DNA of 64,000 nucleotides. It comes from Piscinibacter lacus (GTDB lineage: Bacteria > Pseudomonadota > Gammaproteobacteria > Burkholderiales > Burkholderiaceae_C). Location: positions 62,001 to 126,000 of the forward strand of contig NZ_JAERRA010000001.1 in the NCBI RefSeq assembly GCF_016735685.1, given 5' to 3'. Below the pieces are notes generated by a model that did not search any database, was not told the origin of the DNA, and saw only the letters and a list, made by a program, of their open reading frames with translations. The position numbers were made by a program, and so were the translations under genes. Shown one piece after another: positions 46,589 through 55,103 of this stretch. Position 1 is the first letter of the stretch, and the number at the start of each line of letters is the position of its first letter.

Positions 46589-48376
46589 TCAGCCGGCCGC
46601 AGCGGGCGGTGTGCTGGGCCGGAACTCGCCGCCCAGGGTGCACACGGCCTGGTGGTGGGTGAGGAAGACCTGGCCGCCCATTTGTTGCAGGAAGTCGCTG
46701 CGCTGCAAGCGGTCCATCACCGGGCCTTTGACCTCGGAGAGGTGCAGGGCGATGCCGGCCTCGTGCAGGCGGTGGGCGATGGCTTCCAGGCTTTCCAGCG
46801 CGCTGGCGTCGATGGCGTTGATGGCGGAGCACTGCAGCACGACGTGGCGCAGCTCGGGGTGCTGGGCGACGGCGGCGTTGATGTGGTCTTCCACGGCGCG
46901 GGCGTTGGCGAAGTAGAGGCTTTCGTCGATGCGCAGACCGAGCAGGCCTTCACGCGTCAGCACGGCATGGCGCTGCACGTTGCGATAGGACTCGGTGCCC
47001 GGCACCTGGCCGACTTCGGCGATGTGCGGCCGGCTGCTGCGGTAGAGGTGCAGGGCCAGGGAGATGCCGACGCCGACGATGAGCCCGGGCTCCACGCCCA
47101 GGCCCAGGGTGGCCAGCAGGGTGCCGGCCACGGCGAGGAAGTCGGCCTTGGCATAGCCCCAGGTGCGGCGCAGCACGCTGAAATCGACCAGCGAAAGCAC
47201 GGCCACGATGATGGTGGCGGCCAGGGTGGCTTGCGGCAGGTGATAGAGCGCAGGCGTCAGCAGCAGGCCGGCCAGCAGGATGCCGCCGGCGGTGTAGACC
47301 CCGGCCGCGGGGGTGCGCGCGCCGGCATCGAAGTTGACGACCGAGCGGGCGAAGCCGCCCGTGACCGGGTAGCCGCCGCTGAAGGCGGCGCCGACGTTGC
47401 CGGCGCCGAGGGCGATCAGCTCGCGGTCGGGCAGGATGCGCTCGCGGCGCTTGGCGGCCAGGGTCTGGGCGACGGAGACCGATTCGACGAAGCCGACGAT
47501 GCTGATGAGCAGGGCGGGCAGGGCAAGCTCGCGCCACAGGGTCGGGTCCAGGCTGGGCAGGCTCAGCGGCGGCAGGCCGGCGGGGATGCTGCCGACGACC
47601 TTGACGCCCTGGCCGGCCCAATCGAGGGCCTGGCTGAGGGCGGTGCTGGCGATCAGGGCCACCACGGGCGCGGCGCGGCTGAGGATGTCGGCCAGCCGCG
47701 GGCCCAGGCCCAGGCGCAGCAGCAGGGGCTTGAGGTGGCGGCGGCTGAGCACCAGCCATGCCAGCACGGCCAGGCCGATGGCCAGGGTGAGGCCGTGCGT
47801 CTGCGGCAGTTGCTGGATGAGGGCGGGCAGCAGGGTGGGCAGGTCCTGCCCCTCGGCGCGCACATTGAGCAGGGTCTTGAGCTGGCCGGTGGCGATCAGC
47901 AGGCCCGAGGCGGTGATGAAGCCGGCGATCACCGGATGGCTGAGGAAGCTGGCCAGGAAGCCCAGGCGCAGCAGGCCCATCAGCAGCAGCATGAGGCCGG
48001 AGATGAGGGCCAGGGCCATGGCGGCCTGCATGCGGGCGGCGTCGTCGAGCAGCAGGGCGGGGTCGAGGCCGCCGAGGGCTGCGGCCGTCATCAGCGAGAT
48101 GACGGCCACCGGCCCCACGGCCAGCGCGCTGCTGCTGCCGAACATGGCATAGAGCAGCAGCGGCGCGATGCTGGCGTAAAGCCCCGCCTGCGGCGGCAGG
48201 CCGGCGAGCTGGGCATAGGCCAGGCTCTGCGGGATGAGCATCAGGGTGACGATGAGCGCGGCGATGCCGTCGCGGGCCCCGGTGTCGCGCGAGTAGGCGC
48301 GCAGCCAGCTCGGCAGCAGGCGCGAGCCGCGATCGTGGCTTGCCTTGGGTTTGGGGGTCAGGGGGCTCGGTTGCAT
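46589..48376 (-). CDS. SulP-family anion transporter with STAS domain
   Basis: 595 residues. About 10-12 membrane helices begin at LIVTLMLIPQSLAYAQLAGLPPQAGLYAS, the SulP signature, and extend to about residue 430. A C-terminal STAS domain follows (ILRIDESLYFANARAVEDHI, HVVLQCSAINAIDASALESLEAIA). SulP proteins move sulphate, bicarbonate or other anions across the inner membrane; the substrate is not deducible here. The ATG at 48376 is chosen because MQPSPLTPKPKAS is a plausible cytoplasmic start. It is divergent from the cyd operon. Confidence 0.9.
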   Translation of the reverse strand: MQPSPLTPKPKASHDRGSRLLPSWLRAYSRDTGARDGIAALIVTLMLIPQSLAYAQLAGLPPQAGLYASIAPLLLYAMFGSSSALAVGPVAVISLMTAAALGGLDPALLLDDAARMQAAMALALISGLMLLLMGLLRLGFLASFLSHPVIAGFITASGLLIATGQLKTLLNVRAEGQDLPTLLPALIQQLPQTHGLTLAIGLAVLAWLVLSRRHLKPLLLRLGLGPRLADILSRAAPVVALIASTALSQALDWAGQGVKVVGSIPAGLPPLSLPSLDPTLWRELALPALLISIVGFVESVSVAQTLAAKRRERILPDRELIALGAGNVGAAFSGGYPVTGGFARSVVNFDAGARTPAAGVYTAGGILLAGLLLTPALYHLPQATLAATIIVAVLSLVDFSVLRRTWGYAKADFLAVAGTLLATLGLGVEPGLIVGVGISLALHLYRSSRPHIAEVGQVPGTESYRNVQRHAVLTREGLLGLRIDESLYFANARAVEDHINAAVAQHPELRHVVLQCSAINAIDASALESLEAIAHRLHEAGIALHLSEVKGPVMDRLQRSDFLQQMGGQVFLTHHQAVCTLGGEFRPSTPPAAAG

Positions 48377-48491
48377 GGGGGAAGGTTGTGGCGCAAGCGC
48401 TGCCACGACATCCTGCCACCGCTGCCAGGCGGCCCCCGGGGCAATGCGAGGCCGGATGGGCCGGCGAGAGGCGCAAACTTGGGGCGCCGGC

Positions 48492-48508
48492 CCGATGCGC
48501 CGCATCGG
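48492..48508. promoter_or_regulatory. 17-bp palindrome upstream of cydP
   Basis: CCGATGCG-C-CGCATCGG is a perfect inverted repeat in the divergent region between the SulP gene and cydP. It is flanked by AAACTTGG at 48475-48482 and again at 48523-48530 (48-bp offset). It may be an operator for the cyd operon. No FNR-type TTGAT-N4-ATCAA box is seen. Confidence 0.5.
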
Positions 48509-48542
48509 ACGACGCAGGCACGAAACTTGGACTGATCCCTCC

Positions 48543-48722
48543 ATGAGCCCCGCCGATCACCGTCTCCTGCGCCATCTGCTGATCGCCGTTGCGATCAAGA
48601 TCGTGGTGCTGACGTTGCTGTGGTGGGTCTTCATCCGCGAAGCCCGCGTGCCAGTGGACAGTGAGCGCGCGGCCGCCCATCTCGGAGGCGCCGCCTCCGG
48701 ACCTTCAGGAGCCTCGAAGTGA
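48543..48722 (+). CDS. cydP: Cytochrome oxidase putative small subunit CydP
   Basis: 59 residues: a short cytoplasmic start, one membrane helix (LLIAVAIKIVVLTLLWWVFI) and a hydrophilic tail. Small single-helix proteins of this kind precede cydAB in betaproteobacteria and are named CydP. Its stop overlaps the cydA GTG start by 3 bases (48719-48722), so it is coupled to cydA. It may help assemble or stabilise cytochrome bd. Confidence 0.82.
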   Translation: MSPADHRLLRHLLIAVAIKIVVLTLLWWVFIREARVPVDSERAAAHLGGAASGPSGASK

Positions 48723-50302
48723 TCTCCGAACAACTCGTCGACTTGTCGCGGCTGCAGTTCGCCGCGACGGCGATGTACCACTTCCTCTTCGTGCCGCTGA
48801 CGCTGGGCATGGTCTGGCTACTGGTCATCATGGAATCGGTCTATGTGATGACCGGCAAGGTGATCTGGAAGGACATGACCCGCTTCTGGGGCAAGCTCTT
48901 CGGCATCAACTTCGCGCTGGGCGTGACCACCGGCATCACGCTGGAATTCCAGTTCGGCACCAACTGGGCCTATTACTCGCACTACGTGGGCGACATCTTC
49001 GGCGCGCCGCTGGCCATCGAAGGGCTGATGGCCTTCTTCCTCGAATCGACCTTCATCGGCCTGTTCTTCTTCGGCTGGGACCGGCTTAGCCGGCCGCAGC
49101 ACCTGCTGGTGACCACGCTGATGGCGGTGGGCACCAACCTGTCGGCGCTGTGGATCCTGATCGCCAACGGCTGGATGCAGAACCCGGTGGGCGCGGAGTT
49201 CAACTGGCAGACCATGCGCATGGAAATGGTCGACTTCTGGGCCATCGTCTTCAACCCGGATGCGCAGGCCAAGTTCGTGCACACGGTGTCGGCCGGCTAC
49301 GTGACCGGGGCGATGTTCGTGCTGTCGATCTCAAGCTGGTACCTGCTGAAGGGCCGCGATGTGGAGTTCGCCAAGCGCAGCTTCCGCGTGGCCTCGGCCT
49401 TCGGCCTGGCCTCGGTGCTGAGCGTGATCGTGCTGGGCGACGAGTCGGGCTACACGGTGGGCGAGGCCCAGCAGACCAAGATGGCCGCCATCGAGGCGAT
49501 GTGGGAGACCGAGCCCGCGCCGGCCAGCTTCAATGTGATCGCGGGCATCAACGAGGCGGAGCAGAAGAACGACTGGTCCGTGCACATCCCCTATGTGATG
49601 GGCCTGATCGGCACGCGCTCGCTCACCAAGGAGATCCCGGGCATCCACGAGATCAAGGCCAAGAACCGCGAGCGCATCCTGCGCGGCATCGTCGCCGTGC
49701 AGGCGCTGGAAACACTGCGCGCCGCCCGCGCCCGCCAGACCAGCGCGCCCGAGGCCGAGGCCGTGCTCAAGGCCCATGTGGACGACCTGGGCTTCGGCCT
49801 GCTACTGAAGAAGTATGTGCAGGATGTCTCCCAGGCCACGCCCGAGATGATCCAGAAGGCGGTGGACGACACGGTGCCGCGCGTCACGCCGATGTTCTGG
49901 GCCTTCCGCGCGATGGTGGGCCTGGGCTTCCTGATGCTGGCCCTGTTCGCGATGAGTTTCTGGGTCACGCTCAAGGGCCAGTTCACCCAGCGGCCCTGGC
50001 TGCTGAAGGCGGCGCTGTGGATGCTGCCGGCGCCGTGGATTGCCTGCGAGCTGGGCTGGTTCGTTGCCGAATACGGCCGCCAGCCCTGGACGATCTACGG
50101 CGTGCTGCCGACGCACATGAGCGTGTCCACGCTCAGCGTGGAGAGCCTGTACGGCTCGCTGGCCGGCTTCCTGGTCTTCTACACGGTGCTGCTGGTCGTC
50201 GAGGTCTACCTGATGCTGAAGTTCGCGCGCCAGGGCCCCGGCAGCCTGGGCACCGGCCGCTACCAGGACGAGGCCATCCATCACGGCCCGGCCCACGCCT
50301 GA
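48719..50302 (+). CDS. cydA: Cytochrome bd ubiquinol oxidase subunit I
   Basis: 527 residues of the heme-bearing subunit of an oxygen-scavenging quinol oxidase. The N-terminal LSRLQFAATAMYHFLFVPLTLG carries the heme b595 His (His21). GRQPWTIYGVLPT in the C-terminal part and the Q-loop region around residues 250-330 are as in the family. The start is a GTG at 48719, which overlaps the cydP stop. The length (527) is that of the long Q-loop type. Confidence 0.95.
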   Translation: MISEQLVDLSRLQFAATAMYHFLFVPLTLGMVWLLVIMESVYVMTGKVIWKDMTRFWGKLFGINFALGVTTGITLEFQFGTNWAYYSHYVGDIFGAPLAIEGLMAFFLESTFIGLFFFGWDRLSRPQHLLVTTLMAVGTNLSALWILIANGWMQNPVGAEFNWQTMRMEMVDFWAIVFNPDAQAKFVHTVSAGYVTGAMFVLSISSWYLLKGRDVEFAKRSFRVASAFGLASVLSVIVLGDESGYTVGEAQQTKMAAIEAMWETEPAPASFNVIAGINEAEQKNDWSVHIPYVMGLIGTRSLTKEIPGIHEIKAKNRERILRGIVAVQALETLRAARARQTSAPEAEAVLKAHVDDLGFGLLLKKYVQDVSQATPEMIQKAVDDTVPRVTPMFWAFRAMVGLGFLMLALFAMSFWVTLKGQFTQRPWLLKAALWMLPAPWIACELGWFVAEYGRQPWTIYGVLPTHMSVSTLSVESLYGSLAGFLVFYTVLLVVEVYLMLKFARQGPGSLGTGRYQDEAIHHGPAHA

Positions 50303-50317
50303 GCCCGGAGGACCCCC

Positions 50318-51469
50318 ATGCTTGAATTCTTCGACTACCCGACGCTGAAGCTGATCTGGTGGGGCCTGGTCGGCGTGCTGCTGATCGGCTTTGCGGTGAT
50401 GGACGGGCATGACATGGGCGTCGGCACCCTGCTGCCCTTCGTGGGCCGCAACGATGTCGAGCGCCGCGTCGTCATCAACACCGTCGGCCCGCACTGGGAC
50501 GGCAACCAGGTCTGGTTCATCACCGGCGGCGGGGCCATCTTCGCGGCCTGGCCGCTGGTCTATGCCACCGCCTTCAGCGGCTTCTACTGGGCCATGCTGG
50601 CGGTGCTGTGGGCGCTGTTCTTCCGGCCGGTGGGCTTCGACTACCGCAGCAAGATCCAAGATCCGCGCTGGCGCAGCTTCTGGGACTGGGGCCTGTTCGT
50701 CGGCGGGGCCGTGCCGCCGCTGATCTTCGGCGTGGCCTTCGGCAACCTCTTCCAGGGCGTGCCCTTCCAGTTCGACGAGCTGCTGATCTCCACCTACACC
50801 GGCAGCTTCTGGGGCCTGCTGAACCCCTTCGCGCTGCTGGTGGGCCTGGTGTCGAGCGCGATGATCACCATGCACGGCGGCGCCTACCTGGCGCACCGCA
50901 CCGAAGGGGCCCTCCAGGCCCGCGCGGTGCGCGGCGCCACGGGTGCGGCGGTGCTGACGGTGCTGGGCTTCGTCGCGGCCGGCCTGTGGCTGCGCTACGG
51001 CGGCATCGAGGGCTATGCGATCAGCTCGGTCGTCGACCCGGCCGCCCTGCCCGACCCGCTGGCCAAGACGGTGGTGCGCAGCGCCGACGCCTGGTGGGCC
51101 AACTACGCGGCCCTGCCGGCGCTGTGGGCCCTGCCGGCCCTGGGCCTGCTCGGCGCGCTGGGTTGCGTGCTGCTGCTGAAGCGGGGCCACACGCTGGCGG
51201 CCTTCGTCAGCTCGGCGCTGTCGATGGCCGGGATCATCGTCACGGCTGCTGCCGCGCTCTTCCCCTTCATCATGCCCTCGTCCAGCCAGCCGCAGGCCAG
51301 CCTGACCGTCTGGGACAGCACCTCCAGCCACCTGACCCTGGGCCTGATGCTGGGCGCGACGGTGATCTTCATGCCCCTGGTGGTCTTCTATACCGGCTGG
51401 GCCTACCGGGTGATGCGCGGCAAGGTGACGGTGGAGCACATCCAGCGCAACGAGCACAGCGCTTATTGA
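50318..51469 (+). CDS. cydB: Cytochrome bd ubiquinol oxidase subunit II
   Basis: 383 residues with nine or so membrane helices. Start LEFFDYPTLKLIWWGLVGVLLIGFAVMDGHDMGVGTLLPF, then NTVGPHWDGNQVWFITGGGAIFAAWP, the family's diagnostic block. It lies 15 bp after cydA with a CGGAGGA ribosome site. Confidence 0.95.
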   Translation: MLEFFDYPTLKLIWWGLVGVLLIGFAVMDGHDMGVGTLLPFVGRNDVERRVVINTVGPHWDGNQVWFITGGGAIFAAWPLVYATAFSGFYWAMLAVLWALFFRPVGFDYRSKIQDPRWRSFWDWGLFVGGAVPPLIFGVAFGNLFQGVPFQFDELLISTYTGSFWGLLNPFALLVGLVSSAMITMHGGAYLAHRTEGALQARAVRGATGAAVLTVLGFVAAGLWLRYGGIEGYAISSVVDPAALPDPLAKTVVRSADAWWANYAALPALWALPALGLLGALGCVLLLKRGHTLAAFVSSALSMAGIIVTAAAALFPFIMPSSSQPQASLTVWDSTSSHLTLGLMLGATVIFMPLVVFYTGWAYRVMRGKVTVEHIQRNEHSAY

Positions 51470-51483
51470 GACAGGAGCCAACC

Positions 51484-51615
51484 ATGTGGTACTTCGCTTG
51501 GGTGCTGGGTGTCGGCTTTGCCGTGCTGCTGGCCGTGATGAATGCGATGTGGGGCGAGAACGAGGAAGCGCGCGCCGCCTCCAACGCGGCCGACCCCGGC
51601 CCGGACGGCGCATGA
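51484..51615 (+). CDS. cydX: Cytochrome bd small subunit CydX
   Basis: 43 residues: MWYFAWVLGVGFAVLLAVMNAMW is the standard CydX helix with the conserved Tyr/Trp start, followed by a short acidic tail. CydX binds CydA and keeps the oxidase stable. Good ribosome site (AGACAGGAGCC). Too small for most gene finders. Stop overlaps the next ATG (ATGA). Confidence 0.9.
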   Translation: MWYFAWVLGVGFAVLLAVMNAMWGENEEARAASNAADPGPDGA

Positions 51616-51977
51616 AGCCCGCCCCGCCGCCGACCGCTCCCGCGCCGGCCGAGGCGACGCGCGCGGCAACCGCCCCCCCACCGCCCCGCGCGTCGGACGC
51701 CGAGGCGGCCGCCGCGCCCTCCAGCCGACTGCACCTGCCCTGCCTGCTGCTGGGCCTGGGGCTGATGCTGGCCGGCACGCTCTACCCGCCGCTCTTCGCC
51801 GACGCACAGGGCAAGGCCGACCATGGCCTGGCCATGCTCTTCTTCTGGTCGATGAGCGCGGGCTTCATCCGCGGCGTCGGCTTTGTGCCGCGCGCCTGGC
51901 TGTGGCGGCTGCTGTTCTCGCCAGCCGCCTGCCTGGTCGCGCTGCTTGCAGCGCTGGGGCTGAAGCTCAGCGGCTGA
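51612..51977 (+). CDS. Cyd-operon YbgE-family membrane protein
   Basis: 121 residues. A 40-residue Pro/Ala-rich cytoplasmic start precedes three hydrophobic helices, the first in CLLLGLGLMLAGTLYPPLFA. The conserved MSAGFIRGVGFVPRAWLWRLLFSP is the YbgE hallmark. It overlaps the cydX stop (ATGA) and so belongs to the cyd operon. Role in the oxidase is unknown. Confidence 0.8.
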   Translation: MKPAPPPTAPAPAEATRAATAPPPPRASDAEAAAAPSSRLHLPCLLLGLGLMLAGTLYPPLFADAQGKADHGLAMLFFWSMSAGFIRGVGFVPRAWLWRLLFSPAACLVALLAALGLKLSG

Positions 51978-52041
51978 GCTTCAGGTCGCGGCTTCCCGCA
52001 AGGCCCGCGGGGCGGAGCCTGCGACGAGGTGTCGACAGTCT

Positions 52042-53169
52042 TCAGTCGTCCGCCAGCCGCCAGCCGTCACGACCCCCTTGCTTGGCCGCATAGAGGGCAG
52101 CATCGGCCCGGGCCAGCGCGGCATCGAAGTCGGCCTCGGGCTGCCAGGCCGCCAGGCCGATCGAGACGGTGAGCTTCAGCGGCCTGACGCCCTCGGGCTG
52201 GACCGGCCGGTCGCGGAAGGCCTGGCACACCTTCTCGGCGATCCGCCGGGCGTCGTCCGGCCGGGCGCCACGCAGGAGCAGCAGAAACTCTTCACCGCCC
52301 CAGCGGGCCACCAGGTCGCTGCCCCGCACGCAGGCACGCAGCCGTGCGGCGGCCTCGCGCAGCACGGCGTCGCCGGCGGGATGTCCGTGCGTGTCGTTGA
52401 TGCGCTTGAAGTGGTCCAGATCCGCCAGCAGCACGATGCCGAGCGGCGCAGATGCCGCGGCCGTGTCGGAACGGCGCACCGCCAGGTCCACGGCCCTGCG
52501 GTTGCCCAGGCCGGTCAGGGCGTCGACCAGGGCCTCGCGCTCCAGGCCCTCGATGCGCGCGGCCTTGGACAAGGTCATGCTGAAGAGCTGGGCCAGGGCC
52601 TCGAAAAGCCGGATGCCGGTCTGCGAGAAGTAGTTCTCGGTGTCGGCATAGAAGACGGCCAGCCCGCACTTGCCCGGCTCGGTCGAGCCCAGCGGCAGGG
52701 CCAGCACGCTGCGCGTTGCATGCTGGCGCGCCATCTCGCGCCAGGGGCCGAAGCTGGAGCGGGCCGAGACCTCGTACTCCTGCGGGCCGATGCCATTCAG
52801 GCTGCGGAAGGCCGGGCCGAGCCGGGTCAGGAAGCTGCGCTCGATGACCAGCGATTCGGCATAGGCGCGTGCTGCACCGGCCATGTACTGGGGTCGGATC
52901 GCCTGCGTGTCGCGATCGCCGAACCAGACCCAGGCCAGCTTGATGCGCGGCGCGAAGCGGGTCAGGCTCTCGCAGTAGGCGGTGACGATCGCGGCGGTGT
53001 CGGTGCTGTCCTGGGCCATCAGGCGCACCGCGGTCTGCAGCACCGATTCGGACAGGGCCAGTTGCTCGGCCGGCACGTCCAGGCACTGGGCCGCGGTCTC
53101 GTCGGACCCCCGGGCAAGGGGCGCGGACGACGGCCTTTGCAAAAGGTTGAGGAAGTTCTTCCAGGACAT
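52042..53169 (-). CDS. Diguanylate cyclase with GAF-like sensor part
   Basis: 375 residues. The first half (about 45-205) resembles a GAF domain. The second half is a GGDEF domain: DALTGLGNRRAVDLAV starts it, DLDHFKRINDTHGHPAGDAVL follows, and the active site is GGEEF at 291-295. The inhibitory I-site RGSD at 282-285 is intact. It makes c-di-GMP. No membrane helix is seen. The ATG at 53169 is chosen as the start of MSWKNFLNLLQRP; longer upstream reading is unlikely because it passes through the terminator of the tRNA gene. Confidence 0.9.
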   Translation of the reverse strand: MSWKNFLNLLQRPSSAPLARGSDETAAQCLDVPAEQLALSESVLQTAVRLMAQDSTDTAAIVTAYCESLTRFAPRIKLAWVWFGDRDTQAIRPQYMAGAARAYAESLVIERSFLTRLGPAFRSLNGIGPQEYEVSARSSFGPWREMARQHATRSVLALPLGSTEPGKCGLAVFYADTENYFSQTGIRLFEALAQLFSMTLSKAARIEGLEREALVDALTGLGNRRAVDLAVRRSDTAAASAPLGIVLLADLDHFKRINDTHGHPAGDAVLREAAARLRACVRGSDLVARWGGEEFLLLLRGARPDDARRIAEKVCQAFRDRPVQPEGVRPLKLTVSIGLAAWQPEADFDAALARADAALYAAKQGGRDGWRLADD

Positions 53170-53393
53170 GGAGCGATCGGGCAAGGCGGGGCCGAAAGGA
53201 CGTGCGCGGTACGAGTCCAGACGCAAGCCTTGCGCGGATCGCACGATGTCCGATGCAGTTCGCCTGCGTGCCTGACCGCAGGATACGACCGGCAAGCCTC
53301 GGGTCGTCCTTGTGTTGCCAGCGGATGCAAGGCCCGCGTGCACCAGTGCGCAAGAGCACCGATCCATGAGGAGCGCCGGTGAACCGGAGCCCC

Positions 53394-53431
53394 AAAACAA
53401 GAAGGGCCTGCACTGCTGCAGGCCCTTCTTG
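53394..53431 (-). terminator. Rho-independent terminator after tRNA-fMet
   Basis: On the minus strand CAAGAAGGGCCTGCA pairs with TGCAGGCCCTTCTTG around a 4-base loop (53398-53431), a perfect 15-bp stem, followed by TTTTGGGG. It lies 34 bp downstream of the tRNA 3' end. Confidence 0.85.
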
Positions 53432-53463
53432 CAAGCAAGGCGCCCGGAGCGCCTCACGATTCC

Positions 53464-53541
<78 letters not shown>

Positions 53542-53553
53542 ACTGAAGCTGGC

Positions 53554-53559
53554 ACTATA
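53554..53559 (-). promoter_or_regulatory. Candidate -10 element of tRNA-fMet
   Basis: TATAGT on the minus strand, 13 bases before the tRNA 5' end, in the context GTGCTATAGTGCC. This places the transcription start near 53547. A -35 hexamer is unclear. Confidence 0.5.
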
Positions 53560-53756
53560 GCACGCCCTGCGGCGGTCTTCGGGCCCCGGCCCGCCCGGCG
53601 GCAAGATGCGGGCTCGCGACCTGTGCGCGAACGCGGCTCGGGTCGTGCACGGCAGCCCGGGCTGCCGTGTCCGGGCCTGGCGGATACTCCATCGGAGCAT
53701 GGGGCCTTGCGCTAAGGGCCTTGCTCGTTTCCACCCGCGGTCAACCGAGGCCATGC

Positions 53757-54707
53757 ATGCGCGCGACCCTTCTTGATCCTGTCCTGCAGGCGGAGCTCGC
53801 CGTCGAGGGCACGGTGGCGTCCCCCGTCCTCGATGCCGCCGCAGTGGCCGCGCTGCTGGCCGAGCTGCAAGGCCTGCGTCCAGCCGACGGCTTCGCACCG
53901 ACCGCCCGGGACGGGCTGCTCAATCATCACGTCACGCTGCTGGACCGCGATGTCGCCTACCGCCGCGCGACGCATGCGCTGCTGGTGCGGCACTTTCAGC
54001 CGGCGATCGATCGGCTGCTCGACCGGCACCGCGTCGTTGCGGCCAACTTTCACGTCAAGCAGCCCGGCGACGGGGCTTTCCCCTCGCATCAGAACTGGCC
54101 GGTGCTGCCGCTGGACCAGACCTCGGTGACGGTCTGGTGTGCGCTGGTCGACACGGAGGTCGAGAACGGCACGCTGCATGCGATCCCGCGCAGTCACAAG
54201 CTGCTGCCGCATGTCGAAGGCCCGGCGGTGCGCCCCTACTTCGACAGCTTCCGCCCGCAATTGACCCGCTACATGAAGGCCTATCCGGCGCGCGCCGGCC
54301 ATGGTCACATCTTCGACGACAGCCTGATCCACGGCTCGCCGGTGAACCGCGGCCAGGGGCCGCGCATCGCGGTGCAGTTGATCTGTGTGCCGGAGGAGTC
54401 GCAGCCGGTCTTCTTCTATCCCTGTGGCGAGCGCTTCGAGGTCATTGCGGCGGAGAGCGACTTCTATGTCGAGCAGTCGGCTCGCGAGCTGGTCGAGCGT
54501 CAGCCCGGCTGGCGCAGCCTGGGCTTCGTCGAGAACCGCAACCGCCTGATCGACGAAGCCGAGTTCCGCCGGCTGCTGGGCCTGGCCCCGGATCCGGCTC
54601 CGGATCCGGCCCAGCAGCCAGCCGGAACACAGACCCGCCCGCCGCCGACGCTGGGCAGCCGCCTGCGGGCCAAGGCAGCCGGCTGGGCCCAGGCCCTGCG
54701 CGGCTGA
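53757..54707 (+). CDS. Phytanoyl-CoA dioxygenase (PhyH)-family protein
   Basis: 316 residues of the Fe(II)/2-oxoglutarate oxygenase superfamily. Core block: PSHQNWPVLPLDQTSVTVWCALVDTEVENGTLHAIPRSHK, then DSLIHGSPVNRGQGPRIAVQL with the distal His192 and Arg203. The first metal motif reads H-Q-N (His111, Asn113) where H-x-D is expected, which may weaken iron binding. A C-terminal Pro-rich tail of about 50 residues follows. The ATG at 53757 is preferred, but a GTG 90 bp upstream is possible. Substrate unknown. Confidence 0.75.
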   Translation: MRATLLDPVLQAELAVEGTVASPVLDAAAVAALLAELQGLRPADGFAPTARDGLLNHHVTLLDRDVAYRRATHALLVRHFQPAIDRLLDRHRVVAANFHVKQPGDGAFPSHQNWPVLPLDQTSVTVWCALVDTEVENGTLHAIPRSHKLLPHVEGPAVRPYFDSFRPQLTRYMKAYPARAGHGHIFDDSLIHGSPVNRGQGPRIAVQLICVPEESQPVFFYPCGERFEVIAAESDFYVEQSARELVERQPGWRSLGFVENRNRLIDEAEFRRLLGLAPDPAPDPAQQPAGTQTRPPPTLGSRLRAKAAGWAQALRG

Positions 54708-54735
54708 AGGGGCGCGCGCAGCGCCCGGCGGCCGC

Positions 54736-55047
54736 TCAGTCGTCGTCGCGATCCTTGTCGCGGCGGCCGTCGCGGCCGCGGGACCCGGAACGCTTGCGGT
54801 CGTCGCGGCCTTCGTCGGCCTTCTCGGTGCTCTTGTTGCCGATGACACCGCCGATCACCGCACCGCCCAGCGTGCCCGTGGTGCTGCCGCCGGTCAGGAC
54901 GGAGCCGGCGGCCGCCCCGACCGCCGCCCCGATGGCGGTGTTGCGGTCCCGGTCGGACATCGAGGCGCAGGCGCCGAGCCCGGCGAGCGCCATCAGGCTC
55001 GCCAGGGCCCGGCCCGCGAGGGCAAGGCGGGGGGAATGAATGGTCAT
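54736..55047 (-). CDS. Small lipoprotein with glycine-zipper domain
   Basis: 103 residues. Lipobox LGAC (LASLMALAGLGAC) marks lipid attachment after the signal peptide. TAIGAAVGAAAGSVLTGGSTTGTLGGAVIGGVIGN is a glycine-zipper pair of the type in 17-kDa surface antigens. A charged Lys/Arg/Asp tail ends it. The ATG at 55047 is chosen as the start of the signal peptide. It lies between the PhyH gene and a DUF5666 gene. Confidence 0.8.
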   Translation of the reverse strand: MTIHSPRLALAGRALASLMALAGLGACASMSDRDRNTAIGAAVGAAAGSVLTGGSTTGTLGGAVIGGVIGNKSTEKADEGRDDRKRSGSRGRDGRRDKDRDDD

Positions 55048-55103
55048 GGAACTCTCCAGCTCGACGCCGGCGGCTGCGCCGGCAGGACGGGACGGCGCAG
55101 CCG

